The notes under the pieces were generated by a model. It was not told the DNA's origin, made no database searches, and worked only from the letters and a program-made list of their open reading frames with translations. The translations under genes were made by a program, and so were the position numbers. 6,950 nt of DNA, taken from NCBI GenBank assembly GCA_016218905.1, contig JACRCS010000311.1, forward strand, positions 1 to 6,950, read 5' to 3'. This DNA is from Deltaproteobacteria bacterium. Lineage in GTDB: Bacteria; Desulfobacterota_C; Deferrisomatia; Deferrisomatales; JACRMM01. Shown here piece by piece: positions 5,954 to 6,950 of this stretch. Position 1 is the stretch's first letter; every line of letters begins with the position of its first letter.

Positions 5954-5995
5954 CGCCAGGTGCTTGTTCACAAAGACGCACTGTGGCGGTTTTTT
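5954..5995 (+). terminator. Stem plus T6, intrinsic terminator candidate
   Basis: CGCCA (5954-5958) and TGGCG (5984-5988) plus GTGC (5960-5963) and GCAC (5978-5981) make a two-part stem with a small bulge and a 14-base loop. One base after the stem come six T residues (5990-5995). The stem is imperfect, but the stem followed at once by a T-run is the standard layout and would insulate the next promoter from read-through. Confidence 0.45.
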
Positions 5996-5998
5996 GAG

Positions 5999-6027
5999 TT
6001 GACAGCGGTGCCATTTCTTCTCAAGAT
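5999..6027 (+). promoter_or_regulatory. Sigma-70-type promoter candidate for the FAD-subunit gene
   Basis: A perfect -35 hexamer TTGACA (5999-6004) is followed after 17 bases by CAAGAT (6022-6027), which keeps the key A2 and T6 of the -10 box but matches only three of six positions. The lower G+C locally and the position about 85 bases before the ATG at 6110 support it. Downstream, TCGTTCT and AGAACGA (6047-6066) form a 7-bp stem in the predicted leader. Confidence 0.4.
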
Positions 6028-6096
6028 TGCACTAGGCTCGGCAAGTTCGTTCTCTGTGAAGAACGAGGTACCCATCTCAAGGCCGTTCAGCAAAGC

Positions 6097-6102
6097 GGAG
6101 GT
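6097..6102 (+). promoter_or_regulatory. Ribosome binding site deciding the FAD-subunit start
   Basis: GGAGGT is 7 bases before the ATG at 6110. In-frame ATGs further upstream (5927 and 5840) have no purine-rich site, and the family N-terminus begins at 6110. Confidence 0.75.
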
Positions 6103-6109
6103 ACGGACC

Positions 6110-6950
6110 ATGTTTCTCCCAGACTTCGAGTACTACGCCCCGGAGCAGGTGCCGGAGGCGTGCCGGCTGCTGGCTGAGTTCGGCCCGCGCGCCAAGGTGC
6201 TCGCCGGAGGCACGGACCTCCTGCACAAGATGAAGCAGGGCTCGCTCGCGCCCGAGATCCTCGTCTCGCTCCGGAACCTGAAGGGGCTGAAAGAGATCCG
6301 GCAGGTCCCGGGGGAGGGGCTCGTGATCGGAGCGCTCGCCACGCACAACGACCTCCTCGGGTCGCCGGTCGTCCAGGGTAGCTACCTCTCGATCTCCCAG
6401 GCTGCCCATCAGATGGCCTCGAACCAGATCCGAAACCTGGGCACCGTCGGCGGGAACATCGTCAACGCGGTCCCGTCGGCCGACCTGCCGCCCATCCTGA
6501 TCGCGCTCCGGGCGACCATCCGGCTCGAGGGAGTCGCCGGTGCGCGCACGCTGGCCCTCGAAGACTTCTTCGTCGGGGCCGCGCAGTGCGACATCCGTCC
6601 GGACGAGATCCTGACGCAGATCGTCATTCCGGAACAGGCCACGACCGGCAGCACGTACATCAAGTTCGGCCTGCGCCGCTCCGGGGCCCTGGCCGTGGTC
6701 GGCGCGGCCGCCTCCGTGGCCCTCGAGGGAGACACCCTGATCGACGCCCGCGTCGTCCTCTCCTCGTCGGCGCCTACGGTCATCCGGGCTCGGGAAGCGG
6801 AGGCCTTCCTCCGGGGCAAGAAGGTCTCCAACGCCGCGCTCGCCGAGGCGGGGAAGCTCGCCAGCGCGGCGAGCCGCGCCCGCGACAGCATCCGGGGCTC
6901 GGCGGAGTACCGGCGCCATCTGGCCGGGGTGCTGACGAAGCGGGCGCTTC
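6110..6950 (+). CDS. FAD-binding medium subunit of a molybdenum hydroxylase (CoxM/XdhB-like), 3' end outside window
   Basis: 280 residues are visible and the frame is still open at the window edge; relatives are about 285-295 aa, so only the tail is missing. These subunits bind FAD and pass electrons from the Mo and [2Fe-2S] subunits of xanthine dehydrogenase, CO dehydrogenase or related hydroxylases to the acceptor. The first FAD motif is A32-G-G-T-D-L-L38; the second is I107-R-N-L-G-T-V-G-G-N116, followed by S123-A-D. The C-terminal CO-dehydrogenase flavoprotein domain runs from about residue 175, with Y183-I-K-F and the R-R near 188-189, and ends with the usual Y-R-x-x-L-x-x-V-L-x-x-R-A-L. 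Only two Cys (C18, C160) are present, so it lacks the extra [4Fe-4S] insertion of 4-hydroxybenzoyl-CoA reductase HcrB. The substrate cannot be told from this subunit; the small and large subunits should follow beyond the window. The start is supported by GGAGGT at 6097-6102. Confidence 0.92.
   Translation, partial: MFLPDFEYYAPEQVPEACRLLAEFGPRAKVLAGGTDLLHKMKQGSLAPEILVSLRNLKGLKEIRQVPGEGLVIGALATHNDLLGSPVVQGSYLSISQAAHQMASNQIRNLGTVGGNIVNAVPSADLPPILIALRATIRLEGVAGARTLALEDFFVGAAQCDIRPDEILTQIVIPEQATTGSTYIKFGLRRSGALAVVGAAASVALEGDTLIDARVVLSSSAPTVIRAREAEAFLRGKKVSNAALAEAGKLASAASRARDSIRGSAEYRRHLAGVLTKRAL

Larger units (their letters stand above)
5647..6109. other. Long intergenic region between two Mo/W operons
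   Basis: This 463-base stretch has no gene I can support. It holds three strong hairpins (near 5666, 5707 and 5816), an inverted repeat at 5893-5923, a stem plus T6 at 5954-5995 and a TTGACA promoter candidate from 5999. Its base composition falls below that of the genes from about 5845 onward. One frame (the frame of the downstream FAD subunit) happens to stay open from 5783, but no SD or known domain supports translation. Confidence 0.6.

Noticed and set aside
5571..6014. Minus-strand open frame across the hairpin region
   Set aside because: It runs through three hairpins and the end of the MoaD-like gene, with no recognisable domain.
6028..6109. Molybdenum-cofactor riboswitch in the leader of the FAD-subunit gene
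   Set aside because: The predicted leader is only about 75 bases and contains just one short 7-bp stem, too little for that structure.
6077..6919. Minus-strand open frame of 280 codons opposite the FAD subunit
   Set aside because: The + strand shows both FAD motifs and an SD; the minus frame is Arg/Asp/Gly-rich with no domain.
6110..6950. 4-hydroxybenzoyl-CoA reductase beta subunit (HcrB)
   Set aside because: HcrB carries an additional [4Fe-4S] cluster insertion; only two isolated Cys are seen here.

Overview
The window is GC-rich DNA, roughly two thirds G+C by eye in the genes, with strong G/C preference at third codon positions. The gene content (a tungsten-type aldehyde:ferredoxin oxidoreductase, a heterodisulfide-reductase-type CCG protein, several ferredoxin domains and a molybdenum-hydroxylase subunit) points to an anaerobic or facultatively anaerobic bacterium. 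Desulfobacterota, NC10/Rokubacteria or Acidobacteriota would all fit. The sequence alone does not fix the phylum, and this is an inference.

Layout, all genes on the + strand: 1-402 has no convincing gene. 403-5646 is a compact six-gene cluster that looks like one operon. It contains (1) a LUD-domain protein with two C-terminal [4Fe-4S] ferredoxin motifs, (2) a twin-CCG-domain protein joined to it by a 4-base stop/start overlap, (3) an 88-aa zinc-ribbon-like protein, (4) a 654-aa AOR-family tungsto-bispterin enzyme, (5) a 168-aa ferredoxin with sixteen Cys in four groups, and (6) an 88-aa MoaD/ThiS-like sulfur carrier ending in Gly-Gly. 5647-6109 is a long intergenic region with several strong hairpins, a stem plus T-run resembling an intrinsic terminator, and immediately after it a TTGACA promoter candidate. 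6110 to the window end is the FAD-binding (medium, CoxM/XdhB-like) subunit of a molybdenum hydroxylase; it runs off the edge and probably lacks only a few C-terminal residues.

Proposed working model (inference): the AOR-like enzyme carries W or Mo on two pterins. It exchanges electrons with the four-cluster ferredoxin, as AorB/AorA and BamB/BamC do. The LUD-ferredoxin plus twin-CCG pair, which together resemble a split GlpC/HdrD or LutB/LutA module, would connect this to a thiol/disulfide, quinone or other low-potential carrier. The MoaD-like protein would supply sulfur for pterin dithiolene formation. The AOR-like protein matches BamB (class II benzoyl-CoA reductase) in length and neighbourhood, but appears to lack the Glu and His catalytic positions I recall for BamB, so the substrate is probably different and is unknown. 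The downstream FAD subunit seems to begin a second, separately transcribed Mo-enzyme operon.
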